This document shows positions 25,145 through 34,381 of a stretch of DNA of 41,256 nt, in pieces; the first letter of the stretch is position 1; the number at the start of each line of letters is the position of its first letter. The stretch comes from Akkermansiaceae bacterium (GTDB lineage: Bacteria; Verrucomicrobiota; Verrucomicrobiia; Verrucomicrobiales; Akkermansiaceae), in the NCBI GenBank assembly GCA_029253285.1, contig JAQWZU010000028.1, positions 1-41,256 on the forward strand. The letters run 5' to 3'. The notes below the pieces were generated by a model that ran no database searches, was not told the DNA's origin, and was given only the letters and a program-made list of their open reading frames with translations. Made by a program: the position numbers and the translations under genes.

Positions 25145-25894
25145 ATGAATCTTGTGAATATTGGTGAAAAAGGGGTTTCCGTGGTGGATTCTGATGAACT
25201 GTGCGCCCAGGTGGCGGACGAGGTGGAGGCACTCTTGCGAGGCGGGGAGGAGGTTGTGCTTGGTTTGGCGACGGGAAGTACGCCCCTGCCTTTGTATGGG
25301 GAATTGATTCGCAGGCACCGTGAGGAGGGATTATCCTTTGCCAAGGTCACGAGCTTTAATCTCGATGAATACGAGGGGATTGGGCGGGATAATTCCCGGA
25401 GTTACTGGGCCGAAATGTGGGAGAATTTGTTTTCGCATGTAGATATTGACCCGGAAAAAGTTCACGTGCCGCCTTCGCACTTTGAGAACGCCGAAGTGGC
25501 GGCAGCGGAGTACGAAGCGCGGATTCGGGAAGCGGGAGGCATTGACTGGCAGCTGCTGGGAATTGGGCGCGACGGCCATGTCGGCTTTAACGAGCCAGGG
25601 AGTGACGGCAAAACGCGGACGCGTCGGGTGGATTTGGCCGATGAGACGCGGGAGGATGCTGCTCCGACCTTCGGGGGGTTGGAATATGTTCCGACCCACG
25701 CGATGACGATGGGTGTGGGAACGATTCTGGAAGCGAAGAGAATTGTTCTGATAGCCCGCGGAACGGGAAAAAAAGAGATCGTCGTGGAGGCTTTAACAGG
25801 TGATGTTGGTCCGCACGTGCCAGCCAGTTATCTGAGAGGACACCAGAATGTCGGGTGGTTTCTTGATCATGCTGCGGCCGGTATTGATGCATGA
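25145..25894 (+). CDS. nagB: Glucosamine-6-phosphate deaminase
   Basis: A 249-residue enzyme converting glucosamine-6-phosphate to fructose-6-phosphate and ammonia. Key motifs: GLATGSTPLPLY (40-51, phosphate loop), FNLDEYEGI with the catalytic Asp74/Glu75, LLGIGRDGHVGFNEPGS with His145, and THAMTMGVGTIL. It opens an operon of overlapping genes (AraC regulator, transporter, small membrane protein, Gfo/Idh, DUF1080), so it may handle an amino sugar from an imported glycoside. No nagA deacetylase is present in the window. Confidence 0.9.
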   Translation: MNLVNIGEKGVSVVDSDELCAQVADEVEALLRGGEEVVLGLATGSTPLPLYGELIRRHREEGLSFAKVTSFNLDEYEGIGRDNSRSYWAEMWENLFSHVDIDPEKVHVPPSHFENAEVAAAEYEARIREAGGIDWQLLGIGRDGHVGFNEPGSDGKTRTRRVDLADETREDAAPTFGGLEYVPTHAMTMGVGTILEAKRIVLIARGTGKKEIVVEALTGDVGPHVPASYLRGHQNVGWFLDHAAAGIDA

Positions 25895-26751
25895 TGAGTG
25901 ATTTAGTTACAAAATCCCAACGACTAAAGGAACCCGGAAGTTACTTCCAGGGCCTTGATTGGAAAGGCGAACTACTTCCGCGCGAGATCGTATCTTTTTG
26001 CCGGACGGCTCAGGATCACAGCATCGGAGGATGGCAGGGGATTTCCGCGAAGACAGGGCGCTACGATCAGCACTCTCGCTACGTTTTATTGGTGGCGCTG
26101 GAAGGAAGCGGCCGGATCGGAGTAGAGGCGGATATTTGTCAGGTCAACGAAGGCGATGTGCATTTGTTGCTACCGTATCAGATTCATTACTACGTCGAGC
26201 TGCCGAAGAATTTCACTTGGCTCTACGTGACTTTCGATCTCGAGCAATCGTTTGACGGCTGGAAGAATGACGGGAGGAGCCTGTCAACGCGTTCCCGGGA
26301 ATTGCTTGATGACTTTATAGAGAAATACGAAAATGGTGAGGGCTTGCAAGCGAGCCTCACGCTGGGAGAAACCCTGCGGCAACTGGCAGGAAGCGAGCCG
26401 GTGGTGCGAAAGGTTGTCAACGAGGGTGATCTGGTGGTGAAGGTGAAGAACCATGTCATGAGCCATCTCGAGGGAGATTTGGCTTTGCCGGTTCTCGCGA
26501 ATGCGATGGGGGTTTCGGAGAGCTATTTGCGGGCGGTCTTTCGTGATGAAACCGGCGTCTCGGTCGGAAACTTCGTGCGCTCGGTGCGACTGGTACGGGC
26601 GACTCATCTTTTGGAGCGGCAAGCCCATGATCTTGGCGACGTCGCGCGGATGGCGGGCTTTGCTTCTCTTACTTCATTTACCCGGGCATTTCGCCGCATG
26701 TATGACCTCACCCCGAGCGCCTATCGTAAGAGGAGTAAGGTTGAGGTTTAA
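25891..26751 (+). CDS. AraC-family transcriptional regulator with N-terminal cupin
   Basis: A 286-residue regulator. The N-terminal half is a cupin-like sensing domain (HSRYVLLVALEGSGRIGVE, VNEGDVHLLLPYQIHYY). The C-terminal 100 residues hold two helix-turn-helix motifs (LALPVLANAMGVSESYLRAVFRDETGVSV, DLGDVARMAGFASLTSFTRAFRRMYDLTPSAYR). Its ATG overlaps the nagB stop by 4 nt. As a member of the catabolic operon it probably controls that operon in response to the sugar, acting at the repeats before nagB. Confidence 0.9.
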   Translation: MMSDLVTKSQRLKEPGSYFQGLDWKGELLPREIVSFCRTAQDHSIGGWQGISAKTGRYDQHSRYVLLVALEGSGRIGVEADICQVNEGDVHLLLPYQIHYYVELPKNFTWLYVTFDLEQSFDGWKNDGRSLSTRSRELLDDFIEKYENGEGLQASLTLGETLRQLAGSEPVVRKVVNEGDLVVKVKNHVMSHLEGDLALPVLANAMGVSESYLRAVFRDETGVSVGNFVRSVRLVRATHLLERQAHDLGDVARMAGFASLTSFTRAFRRMYDLTPSAYRKRSKVEV

Positions 26752-26777
26752 AAATTAGTAATTAATCTTTCAAAATT

Positions 26778-28361
26778 ATGAGCACAGAAAAAAGCAATCC
26801 GACGACGAAGTTATCGATCATGATGTTCCTCCAGTTTTTTGCGTGGGGGGCTTGGTTTGTCACCTTGGCCTTGGCGATGGGAAACAATGATCTCGGAGCG
26901 TTTATCGGGAGGGCTTACGAGAGTGCTCCGATTGCCGCGATTTTTGCTCCCTTGTTTTTGGGATTGATTGCGGACCGCCTGTTTTCTTCGGAACGAGTGA
27001 TGGGTGTGCTGATGCTCATTGGAGGAGTCTTGATGTGTCTCATTCCGGGAATGGCGGAGAGTACCCAGGCTTTGTATCCCGCGATGGCAGAAGCGATGGA
27101 AGCTTTGAAGAATACCGAGGCTGCTAAAACATTGTTGGCTGGAGCGCAGCCACCTACTGATTTGATCGCTGCGATGAGTCCGATGAGCGACCTACCGGCT
27201 GCCACCAAAGATTTGTTGGCGCAGGCGAAGGAAACTGAAAGTGTTTACATGGCGTCTGGCAGCAAGATCGTTTACGTGATGATCGCATACATGCTTTGCT
27301 ACATGCCGACCCTTGGCTTGGGAAATACTATTACCTTTTCCCACTTGGCACAGGTCGAGTTTCCCAAGGTGCGGGTTTGGGGCACGATTGGTTGGATTGT
27401 TGCCGGATTGGTTTTGGGCTTCCTGGGATGGTCGGATTCGTTGAATATTTTCTGGCTTGGTGCGATTTCAAGCCTCGCGTTGGGGCTCTATAGCTTCACC
27501 TTGCCACACACTCCTCCTCCAGCCAAAGGGAAGCCATTGGATATTGGATCTCTTTTCATGGTGGATGCCTTTAAGCTCCTCAAGAATCCGGCGTTTTTGG
27601 TCTTTGCAATATGCTCAATGTTGATCTGTATTCCGCTGGGATATTACTATGGCCAAACATCAGCCTTTCTCGGGGCAGCAGGATTTACGCAAGCAGCCTC
27701 CACGATGTCTCTGGGTCAAATGTCTGAGATCTTCTTCATGATCCTCATTCCGTTCTTCTTCAGAAAACTGGGAGTAAAAAAGATGTTGCTCATCGGAATG
27801 TTGAGCTGGGTGGCACGTTATCTTTTGTTCGCTTTTGGTGCACCTGATCAGGTGACCTGGATGTTGTTGCTGGGGGTTATTCTGCATGGAATTTGTTACG
27901 ATTTCTTCTTCGTGACCGGCTTTATTTATACCGACCGGAAAGCTCCTAAAGAGATTCGGGGGCAGGCCCAGTCGCTTCTTGTATTTCTGACACAAGGGCT
28001 GGGAATGTTCTTTGGATTCCGCATGGCCTTTGGGGGCAGTTGGCCTTTTACTTCGACTGCGCTTCCAAATACCGCAGGTGATTATGGAGTCGCTCCGGGT
28101 GGAAATAGTGCCTTGATGGACTCGATCAAAGAAAACTCGGGGACTGAAGAAATCAGCTTCCTTGACAGTTTGTTGGGCATGTTCGGCAAGGGATATCCGG
28201 ATGGTGTGTCTTCTGATTTGATCAGCACCGCTATGAATCAATGGAGGGATTACTGGATTTATCCGGCCGGGATGGCTGCCACGATTGCGGTCATTTTCTT
28301 CTTGGGATTTTGGGATAATAGCGCCGATGGCGACGAGAAAGAGGAAGAAGAAACTGCATGA
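26778..28361 (+). CDS. MFS transporter, nucleoside:H+ symporter-like
   Basis: A 527-residue protein with about 12 membrane helices. TTKLSIMMFLQFFAWGAWFVTL at the N-terminus and LGNTITFSHL, FPKVRVWGTIGWIVAG in the middle are the hallmarks of the nucleoside-symporter branch (NupG/XapB-like) that is abundant in Planctomycetes and Verrucomicrobia. There it often sits beside Gfo/Idh and DUF1080 genes, as here. Loops between helices 3 and 4 and near the C-terminus (about 430-475) are longer than in NupG. The substrate is more likely a sugar or glycoside than a nucleoside, by context. Confidence 0.88.
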   Translation: MSTEKSNPTTKLSIMMFLQFFAWGAWFVTLALAMGNNDLGAFIGRAYESAPIAAIFAPLFLGLIADRLFSSERVMGVLMLIGGVLMCLIPGMAESTQALYPAMAEAMEALKNTEAAKTLLAGAQPPTDLIAAMSPMSDLPAATKDLLAQAKETESVYMASGSKIVYVMIAYMLCYMPTLGLGNTITFSHLAQVEFPKVRVWGTIGWIVAGLVLGFLGWSDSLNIFWLGAISSLALGLYSFTLPHTPPPAKGKPLDIGSLFMVDAFKLLKNPAFLVFAICSMLICIPLGYYYGQTSAFLGAAGFTQAASTMSLGQMSEIFFMILIPFFFRKLGVKKMLLIGMLSWVARYLLFAFGAPDQVTWMLLLGVILHGICYDFFFVTGFIYTDRKAPKEIRGQAQSLLVFLTQGLGMFFGFRMAFGGSWPFTSTALPNTAGDYGVAPGGNSALMDSIKENSGTEEISFLDSLLGMFGKGYPDGVSSDLISTAMNQWRDYWIYPAGMAATIAVIFFLGFWDNSADGDEKEEEETA

Positions 28362-28543
28362 ACTTTCTCGCACTTCAGAGTGGTGATTGGGCCATCATTA
28401 CCATCGCGATCCTCATTCTTGGCAGTGTGATTGGGGGGATGGTAAAGTTTGTCCAAGCAATTAAAATTCTCCGAAAAGGACCTCCGAAAATTGATGAGGA
28501 AGTCTTGTTAGAACAGCAACGCGAATACGAAGAAAATGAGTAA
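28358..28543 (+). CDS. Small single-span membrane protein
   Basis: A 61-residue protein: a short N-terminus, one hydrophobic helix (about 11-33), a basic stretch KAIKILRKGPPK (partly in VQAIKILRKGPPK) and an acidic tail. Its start overlaps the MFS stop by 4 nt (ATGA) and its end overlaps the next start by 8 nt, so it is clearly translated as part of the operon. No family is recognised. It could assist the transporter; that is a guess from position. Confidence 0.75.
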   Translation: MNFLALQSGDWAIITIAILILGSVIGGMVKFVQAIKILRKGPPKIDEEVLLEQQREYEENE

Positions 28544-29615
28544 AACGATTAAAGTCCTGTGCGTTGGTGCCGGGCACATGGGAACGTCACATGCTCGGGC
28601 ATACCATGCCATTGATGGGTTTGAGATTTGTGGAATTGTCACTCGCTCCCAGGGGAGCCGGGCGGCTTTGAATGAAGATCTCGGAGCCTCCTACGCGGAG
28701 TTTAGAGATTTCTATGAAGCGCTGGAAGCAACCAAGCCGGACGCCGTTTCCATCTCAACTTATCCTGATACCCACGCAGCCTACGCCAAGGCGGCGATGG
28801 ATGCCGGGGCGGATGTCTTTATCGAAAAACCTCTCGCCGAGACCGTCGCGGAGGCTGAAGAGATTGTTGCCAAGGCACGGGAAACGGGACGCAAGGTGGT
28901 CATCGGATACATTCTCCGCCATCATCCAAGCTGGATCAAATTTATCGAGATTTCCCACACTCTCGGCAAGCCGCTGGTGATGCGGATGAACCTCAATCAG
29001 CAGTCGAGTGGCCCTAATTGGGAGACTCACAAGAATCTTATGTCCTCGATTTCCCCGATCGTTGATTGCGGTGTTCACTACGTGGATGTGATGTGCCAAA
29101 TGACACGGAGCAAGCCGGTGCGCGTGAGTGGAATCGGAGCGCGTCTTACTGACGAGCTTCCGGAAGGAAAAATCAACTACGGTCACCTGCAGGTAACTTT
29201 CGAGGACGGTAGTGTTGGTTGGTATGAAGCTGGCTGGGGTCCGATGATGAGCGAGACCGCCTTCTTCGTGAAGGACGTTGTAGGGCCGCAAGGTTGCGTC
29301 ACGATTTGCGCCAAGGATGCCGCCGGAGAAGGAGCATCTGCGGATGTTGATTCCCACTCGAAGACGGAGTCGCTTCGTCTTCATCACAGCGAATTGAATG
29401 ACGAAGGGAAGTTTGTCAAAACCGACGATTGGATCGAAACATCGGACGAGCCGGATCACGATGGCTTGTGTCATCGCGAGCAGGAATACTTTCTGAAAGC
29501 GATTCGCGAGGATATGGATCTGGGCGATCACATGGATGATGCCATCAATTCGATGCGCATTGTTGCCGCGGCCGATGAAAGTTTCCGGACTGGAAAAACA
29601 GTAGAACTATCCTGA
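28536..29615 (+). CDS. Gfo/Idh/MocA-family oxidoreductase
   Basis: A 359-residue NAD(P)-dependent sugar dehydrogenase-like protein. Rossmann motif VLCVGAGHMGTSHARAY (7-23), the conserved EKPLAETVAEAEE (97-109, Lys98 of the EKP motif) and a C-terminal alpha/beta domain with DCGVHYVDVM, where the family carries the catalytic His. No export signal. Together with the DUF1080 gene that starts in its stop codon it fits the keto-sugar route in which a glycoside is oxidised at C3 before cleavage; the exact substrate is unknown. Confidence 0.9.
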   Translation: MSKTIKVLCVGAGHMGTSHARAYHAIDGFEICGIVTRSQGSRAALNEDLGASYAEFRDFYEALEATKPDAVSISTYPDTHAAYAKAAMDAGADVFIEKPLAETVAEAEEIVAKARETGRKVVIGYILRHHPSWIKFIEISHTLGKPLVMRMNLNQQSSGPNWETHKNLMSSISPIVDCGVHYVDVMCQMTRSKPVRVSGIGARLTDELPEGKINYGHLQVTFEDGSVGWYEAGWGPMMSETAFFVKDVVGPQGCVTICAKDAAGEGASADVDSHSKTESLRLHHSELNDEGKFVKTDDWIETSDEPDHDGLCHREQEYFLKAIREDMDLGDHMDDAINSMRIVAAADESFRTGKTVELS

Positions 29616-30232
29616 TGAAAAAATTATTAGTAGCGATTGCTTGTGTTGGCTCGGTGTATGCCGGGGAATTTGTGTCCCTGTTTAACGGAAAAGATTTCAC
29701 CGGTTGGGGTGGAGCCGGGAAACCAGAGCAATCTGGTTATGTCATTAAAGAGGGGGGGATTATCGAGTCGACGAAGAAGTGTCGTTTCCTGATCACTGAG
29801 AAGGAATATTCGAACTATGTCTTTGAATTTGAATTCAAACTGACTGCCGGAGCAAACAACGGATTGGGGATTCATTATCCGGGAAAGGGAGATCCTGCAT
29901 ACACCGGCATGGAGATTCAGATTCTCGATAACACCCACCCGAAGTATGCCAAGCTTAAGGACTACCAGTTCCATGGCGGACTCTACACACTGGTGGCAGC
30001 CAAAAAGGGTCATCTCAAACCTGTAGGAGAGTGGAACAAAGAGATTGTCACAGTCAATGGACCCAATGTGAAAGTGGAGCTTAATGGTGTGGTGATCATG
30101 GAGGCCAATCTTGATGAGGTGAACAAATCAAAACCAAAGCACAATGGAGCAAAACGCCGGAAGGGGCACCTGTGCTTCTGTGGCCACGGAGCGATCATCA
30201 GTCTGAAAAATCTGCGCATTAAGGAGTTGTAG
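29615..30232 (+). CDS. Exported DUF1080 (3-keto-disaccharide hydrolase) protein
   Basis: A 205-residue protein with signal peptide MKKLLVAIACVGSVYA. The body is a concanavalin-like jelly roll: FVSLFNGKDFTGWGG, GYVIKEGGIIES, YSNYVFEFEFKLTAGANNGLGI, YTGMEIQILDN, YQFHGGLYTLVAA and KNLRIKEL. Members of this family cleave 3-keto-glycosides. The ATG shares the TGATG junction with the preceding gene, and it is the last gene of the nagB operon. No terminator is obvious; the SDR remnant follows at once on the other strand. Confidence 0.93.
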   Translation: MKKLLVAIACVGSVYAGEFVSLFNGKDFTGWGGAGKPEQSGYVIKEGGIIESTKKCRFLITEKEYSNYVFEFEFKLTAGANNGLGIHYPGKGDPAYTGMEIQILDNTHPKYAKLKDYQFHGGLYTLVAAKKGHLKPVGEWNKEIVTVNGPNVKVELNGVVIMEANLDEVNKSKPKHNGAKRRKGHLCFCGHGAIISLKNLRIKEL

Positions 30233-30238
30233 AATTTC

Positions 30239-30385
30239 TCAGGAGAGGCTTTTTGAGCCCAGAGATTTAATTGTCGTGGCGAGCTCGTGGAGTTTCACCT
30301 CACGGCGGGCGGGGAGGTAGAGATGTTTTCCAGGTTCCGCCAAGGTGATTACCAGAGCACGTCCGATGCCAGAACTGGCATCGTT
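30239..30385 (-). pseudogene. Remnant of a short-chain dehydrogenase/reductase gene
   Basis: The minus strand encodes DASSGIGRALVITLAEPGKH followed by LYLPARREVKLHELATTIKSLGSK and a TGA. This is the cofactor-binding start of an SDR (TGASSGIGRA...), with the first Gly of TGxxxGxG lost (D for G), no plausible start codon just before it, and only about 48 codons left of an expected 240 or more. It directly abuts the end of the DUF1080 gene, so the rest was probably deleted in a rearrangement. Confidence 0.6.
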
Positions 30386-30413
30386 ACGGCGGTGGCCTGA
30401 TGGATGGAGCTGA

Positions 30414-31580
30414 CTAGAGTTGTCGTTGCCAGAAAGACTTGTTGGCGACGAGGTCGAGGGCAAGGTTTTGCCAGGGGTCGTTTTGGGCGCTGGGTTTGGA
30501 GTATCCGGCGAGGAGACAGAGTGATTGTTGATCCTGGTCATTGGTGACCTCGAGGGTGCCACCGTGGTGGTGCCATTTCAGGAGGTGTTTTAAGACTTCG
30601 AGGCAGGCTTGGGATTTCTGAATGCTGGTTTGCGTGCTGTTGAAAATGGCCTGAAAAGCTTGTCTTACCGGGGCGGCGGGAAGTTTGAGTTCGAGTCCCC
30701 GGGAGGTTTCACGGAGAACGGCTTTGCTTGGTTTATCTGATAAACCAATTAGGGAGTTGGTCAGATTAATGAAGAGTGATCCCAGGTTTTCAAGTGGTCC
30801 TGGAAGTGGATGGGATGCACCCTTGGGAGGGGCCACAGTGAGTTCGGGAAGATGCTGGCTGGTAAGGTCGATGAGTTCGGAAACGGGGATGAGTTGGTTC
30901 GGGTCGAGCGGAGGACTGTCAGCCAGATTGTCGGGGAGAGCGGCGTGAGCAAGATTGAGGAACTTTCGGTGCTTTTCATAAGCATCCTTCCATTGCTGGT
31001 TCTGGTTGAAGTCGTCATAGTTGATTTGGCCAAGATCGATGAGAACACCGGTGGCGGCGGCGACATTGCGGAGGCTGCTTTCCTTGAAAACCGAGAGAGC
31101 GGCCAAGCTATGCACCCGCTCGATGGCGGCGAGGGCTTCCACGTTCGAGGATGTTTGCGAGCGGAGGGATTCGCGTTCGGTTTCCACGAGATAGAGTTCC
31201 ATTGCGCGGAGCAAAGTGACCTCGAGTTCCGAGACCTCCCAAGGCTTGGTGATGTAGCGATAGATGCCGCCGCTGTTCACGGCTTCAATGGCAGATTCGA
31301 CGTTGGCGTAGGCGGTGGAGAGAATGCGTTTGACCGATGGTTTCAGGGCGGCAGCTTTGTGGAGGAACTCTGTACCCGATTCGTTGGGCATCCGCTGATC
31401 GGTCATGATGAGGCCAATATCGTCGTGATGTTCGCGGAAAAGATCCATGGCCTCCAGCCCGTCGTGAGCGATGAGAATACGGAATCGACTGGAAAATAGT
31501 CGTTCGAAATGTCGGCAGATTTTCTTTTCGTCATCGACAAAAAGTAGGGCCGGGAGTTCTTCAGGGGGCTTGGATAGCAT
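30414..31580 (-). CDS. Response regulator with degenerate C-terminal output domain
   Basis: A 388-residue protein. Residues about 10-130 are a receiver domain: LFVDDEKK (13-20), the phospho-acceptor Asp61 in LIMTDQRMPNESG, STAYA and YITKPWE with the conserved Lys. The remaining 250 residues are helical. They begin AIERVHSLAALSVFKESSLRNVAAATG and end in a beta-rich section, loosely like a histidine-kinase core that has lost its catalytic motifs; I cannot assign it. The gene lies 63 nt after the hybrid kinase gene and is very probably its cognate regulator. Confidence 0.85.
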   Translation of the reverse strand: MLSKPPEELPALLFVDDEKKICRHFERLFSSRFRILIAHDGLEAMDLFREHHDDIGLIMTDQRMPNESGTEFLHKAAALKPSVKRILSTAYANVESAIEAVNSGGIYRYITKPWEVSELEVTLLRAMELYLVETERESLRSQTSSNVEALAAIERVHSLAALSVFKESSLRNVAAATGVLIDLGQINYDDFNQNQQWKDAYEKHRKFLNLAHAALPDNLADSPPLDPNQLIPVSELIDLTSQHLPELTVAPPKGASHPLPGPLENLGSLFINLTNSLIGLSDKPSKAVLRETSRGLELKLPAAPVRQAFQAIFNSTQTSIQKSQACLEVLKHLLKWHHHGGTLEVTNDQDQQSLCLLAGYSKPSAQNDPWQNLALDLVANKSFWQRQL

Positions 31581-31643
31581 GAATGAAAGCGTGAGTGATT
31601 AGGGTGACTTTGAACGAAAATCAGTCGTGAGAAAATGACATTC

Positions 31644-34283
31644 TCATTGAGACTCAGTGAAGTTGTCTCGGGGGCCAGGAAGGGTGATGGTAAAAATGGT
31701 CCCTCCTTGAGGAGCGTTTTTGGCATCGATGAGGCCGCCGTGGCTTTTGATGATCTTCAAGGTAAGACTGAGCCCCAGTCCCATTCCGATGCCAACCTCC
31801 TTAGTGCTAAAGAAGGGGTCGAAAATTCTCCTCCGAATTTCCTCGGGAATTCCATGACCGTTATCGGTAATGGTAATGATGACATTTTCAGCAACGGGTT
31901 TGGCTTCGATGGTAACTTTGGGATTCTCCTGCTCCCTGGTGGCATGGATGGCATTTTGAACCAGATTGACGAAAACCTGACAGAGCTGGTTGTCATTGCC
32001 GAAGACTTTGCTGGAATCAGGGATATTGACCAGAAGCTCGATGGAGCCCAATTCGTGGGAAAGGAGGTGGGTGGAGTTTTCGATGATGCGACGGAAGGGT
32101 GTGGCAGTTTTGGTGAGCTCATCACCCCGCGAGAGAGTACGAAGGTCGGTGATAATGCGGATAACCCGGCTAATGGCATCACCGAGGTCTGCCACGGTTT
32201 CGTCGTAGTCTTCGATTTCGTCTTCGGGGATGTGGGTGCGATAAGTTTTGAGAAGGTGGATTGCGGTATTGGCGTAGTTCAGCGGGTTGTTGATTTCGTG
32301 GACAATACCGGCGCTCATTTGTCCCAGAGAGGATAATTTCTCCGACCGGATGAGTTCTTCACCTTGGTTCTGAAGTTGTTCCAGGGCTTCGCTGAGGTTG
32401 AGGTTCAAGTTGAGGAGATCAGCGTAATACTTCTGGTTGAGAAGTAAGTTGGAAACCCGCGCGACCAATTCACTGGAGTAAAATGGCTTGGTGATGAAGT
32501 CATTGACACCGGCTTCGAGAGCGGCGAGCCGGGGGGCATCGCCACCGTGGGCGGTGATGAGAATGATGGGAATATTGGCGGTTGCAGGTTGGTTGCGGAG
32601 GAGTCGTGAGACTTCGATGCCGTCCATCTCCGGCATCATGTAGTCGAGAATGATGAGGTTTGGGAGATACTCTTGTGCCATCTGGAAGCCTTGTTCTCCA
32701 TTGGCGGCCTGAATGATTTGGTGGTTGTCGAGGAAGGAGCCGATGTAGGACCGCATGCGCGGTTCGTCATCAACAATGAGGATTCGGGATGACTTTTCCT
32801 CCAGCTTAGACGGCTGAGATTCTTCGTCAAAATATGGTTCTTCGAGGGCGGCGGAAAGGATGCGATTTTGAAGAAGATCGAAACTGTCTTCCTTCCGGGC
32901 GTTGGGGCGTGATTTTGGTAGGTCTTTCCGTGGAGGAGAGACCGGCATTACGAGAGTGAAAGTAGTTCCGACATTCGGGGCGGAGTTGACCAAGAGATAG
33001 CCGCCCATGCTTTCGGCGAGGTTTTTGGAGAGAGCCAGCCCAATACCGGCGCCGCGGGACTTACGGTGTGAAGAAGAATCAGCCTGCCAGAATCGTTCAA
33101 AAATGTGAGGGAGCTCCTCCGGGGTAAGACCGACGCCGTTATCGGATACGACGAAGTGGGTCGTATCGTCTTTTTCTTCCATGGTGACCTCGACGCGGCC
33201 TCCGTCGGGGGTAAATTTTAGGGCGTTGATACAAAGGTTAAGGAGAATTTTTTCGAGTCGATCGTGATCGAAGACCTGAATGGGGTTTTTGGGAAAGTCT
33301 GCTTCGACCTTGAAGCTGATATCTTTACTTTCCGCCATGGCGGAGAGGTTTCGGTTTAGGCTGAGAGCGAAATCCTGGAGGTTGATATTTTCGAGCCGCT
33401 CGGGAAGGTCTCCGGTATCTAGTTTAGCAATGTTGAGAAGGTCATTGATCATTCGCATGAGGCGGAAACCGTTCTCTGAAAGAGTATCGATATAGCTTAG
33501 GGCGCGGGGATCGTTTTGAAGGGAGGGCAGGGTGGTAAGTTGCTCAATTGGACCGAGAATGAGAGTGAGCGGGGTGCGGAGCTCGTGGCTGACGTTGGCA
33601 AAGAATCGGTTTTTGGCCTCGCTGAGCGCTTGAAGCTGTTCGTTGTTTGCTTTCAGGGTATGTCGGTTTGTTTCGACCTCTTTTCTCAGGTAGAATTCGC
33701 GGAAGCGGTAGCTTTCATAATAGAAGATTCCGAGGCAGGAGAGAACGGCTGTTGCGATGAGAAAGAAGAGCTGCGTTGCCAGTTCAATGAGAGGACCTTG
33801 GAGGTAAAAGTAGACTGCAGAGTAGGAGAGAACTGAAATAATACTGTGGAAGAAGCAATCGATGAATCGCCATCTCATCACCATGGCGGTGCCAATGATA
33901 AGTAAGGCGAGTGCCTGATAGAGAGGAGAATCAGGATCGCGGAGGTGAAAGATCATCCAAAGGGTCATCGCCAGAGGGAGGAGGGCGGCAAGGTGGCTGA
34001 TCGTGGTAATATTGCGGTTGGAATTGGAACGAAGAAAGCCGGTGAGGACGATCAGGAGAGAGGCGACTCCCATGCGAACGATTAGGAAGAGGATTGAATT
34101 TTCAGGGTAGTGGGCGTAGTCGATGACTGATCCGATGAGGATGAGCGCTGCAGCCAGGAGCATACTGCGGCTACAATGTTCGGCCCTGGTTTGGAGTTCA
34201 GATCGCTCAAAGCCTTTACTTGATGAGCTCAATGTTTTTGGCCGAGATTCGACGAAGGAATCTTCTGGAGGGGAGTCTGGCAA
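31644..34283 (-). CDS. Hybrid sensor kinase: membrane sensor, kinase, receiver, second kinase
   Basis: An 879-residue protein with the order: about six membrane helices (40-190), HisKA with His233 (FANVSHELRTPLT), first ATPase domain with N-box NLCINALKF, DNGVGL and GAGIGLAL, receiver domain with Asp547 (LIILDYMMPEMDG) and TKP Lys599, a coiled-coil linker (615-648), and a second HisKA with His662 (GQMSAGIVHEINNPLNYA) plus a second ATPase domain (NLVQNAIHA, DNGHGI, GLGLSL). Two complete kinase cores around one receiver is an unusual relay. The only in-frame start at this end is TTG (34283); an internal ATG at residue 41 is possible. It is divergent from a small AraC-type gene. Confidence 0.88.
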   Translation of the reverse strand: MPDSPPEDSFVESRPKTLSSSSKGFERSELQTRAEHCSRSMLLAAALILIGSVIDYAHYPENSILFLIVRMGVASLLIVLTGFLRSNSNRNITTISHLAALLPLAMTLWMIFHLRDPDSPLYQALALLIIGTAMVMRWRFIDCFFHSIISVLSYSAVYFYLQGPLIELATQLFFLIATAVLSCLGIFYYESYRFREFYLRKEVETNRHTLKANNEQLQALSEAKNRFFANVSHELRTPLTLILGPIEQLTTLPSLQNDPRALSYIDTLSENGFRLMRMINDLLNIAKLDTGDLPERLENINLQDFALSLNRNLSAMAESKDISFKVEADFPKNPIQVFDHDRLEKILLNLCINALKFTPDGGRVEVTMEEKDDTTHFVVSDNGVGLTPEELPHIFERFWQADSSSHRKSRGAGIGLALSKNLAESMGGYLLVNSAPNVGTTFTLVMPVSPPRKDLPKSRPNARKEDSFDLLQNRILSAALEEPYFDEESQPSKLEEKSSRILIVDDEPRMRSYIGSFLDNHQIIQAANGEQGFQMAQEYLPNLIILDYMMPEMDGIEVSRLLRNQPATANIPIILITAHGGDAPRLAALEAGVNDFITKPFYSSELVARVSNLLLNQKYYADLLNLNLNLSEALEQLQNQGEELIRSEKLSSLGQMSAGIVHEINNPLNYANTAIHLLKTYRTHIPEDEIEDYDETVADLGDAISRVIRIITDLRTLSRGDELTKTATPFRRIIENSTHLLSHELGSIELLVNIPDSSKVFGNDNQLCQVFVNLVQNAIHATREQENPKVTIEAKPVAENVIITITDNGHGIPEEIRRRIFDPFFSTKEVGIGMGLGLSLTLKIIKSHGGLIDAKNAPQGGTIFTITLPGPRDNFTESQ

Positions 34284-34381
34284 GATGATCAGTCTAATGG
34301 CTGGTCATTTTAATAAAAGTTCCGGTTTTGGTAAAAATTTGTCAACCCCGTCCGTAGAGCACTGTTAGCCCCCCAGCTAAT

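Noticed and set aside
33708-33720. AGCGGTAGCT as a second ops element
   Set aside because: It is antisense within the hybrid kinase gene and the first base differs from the ops core.
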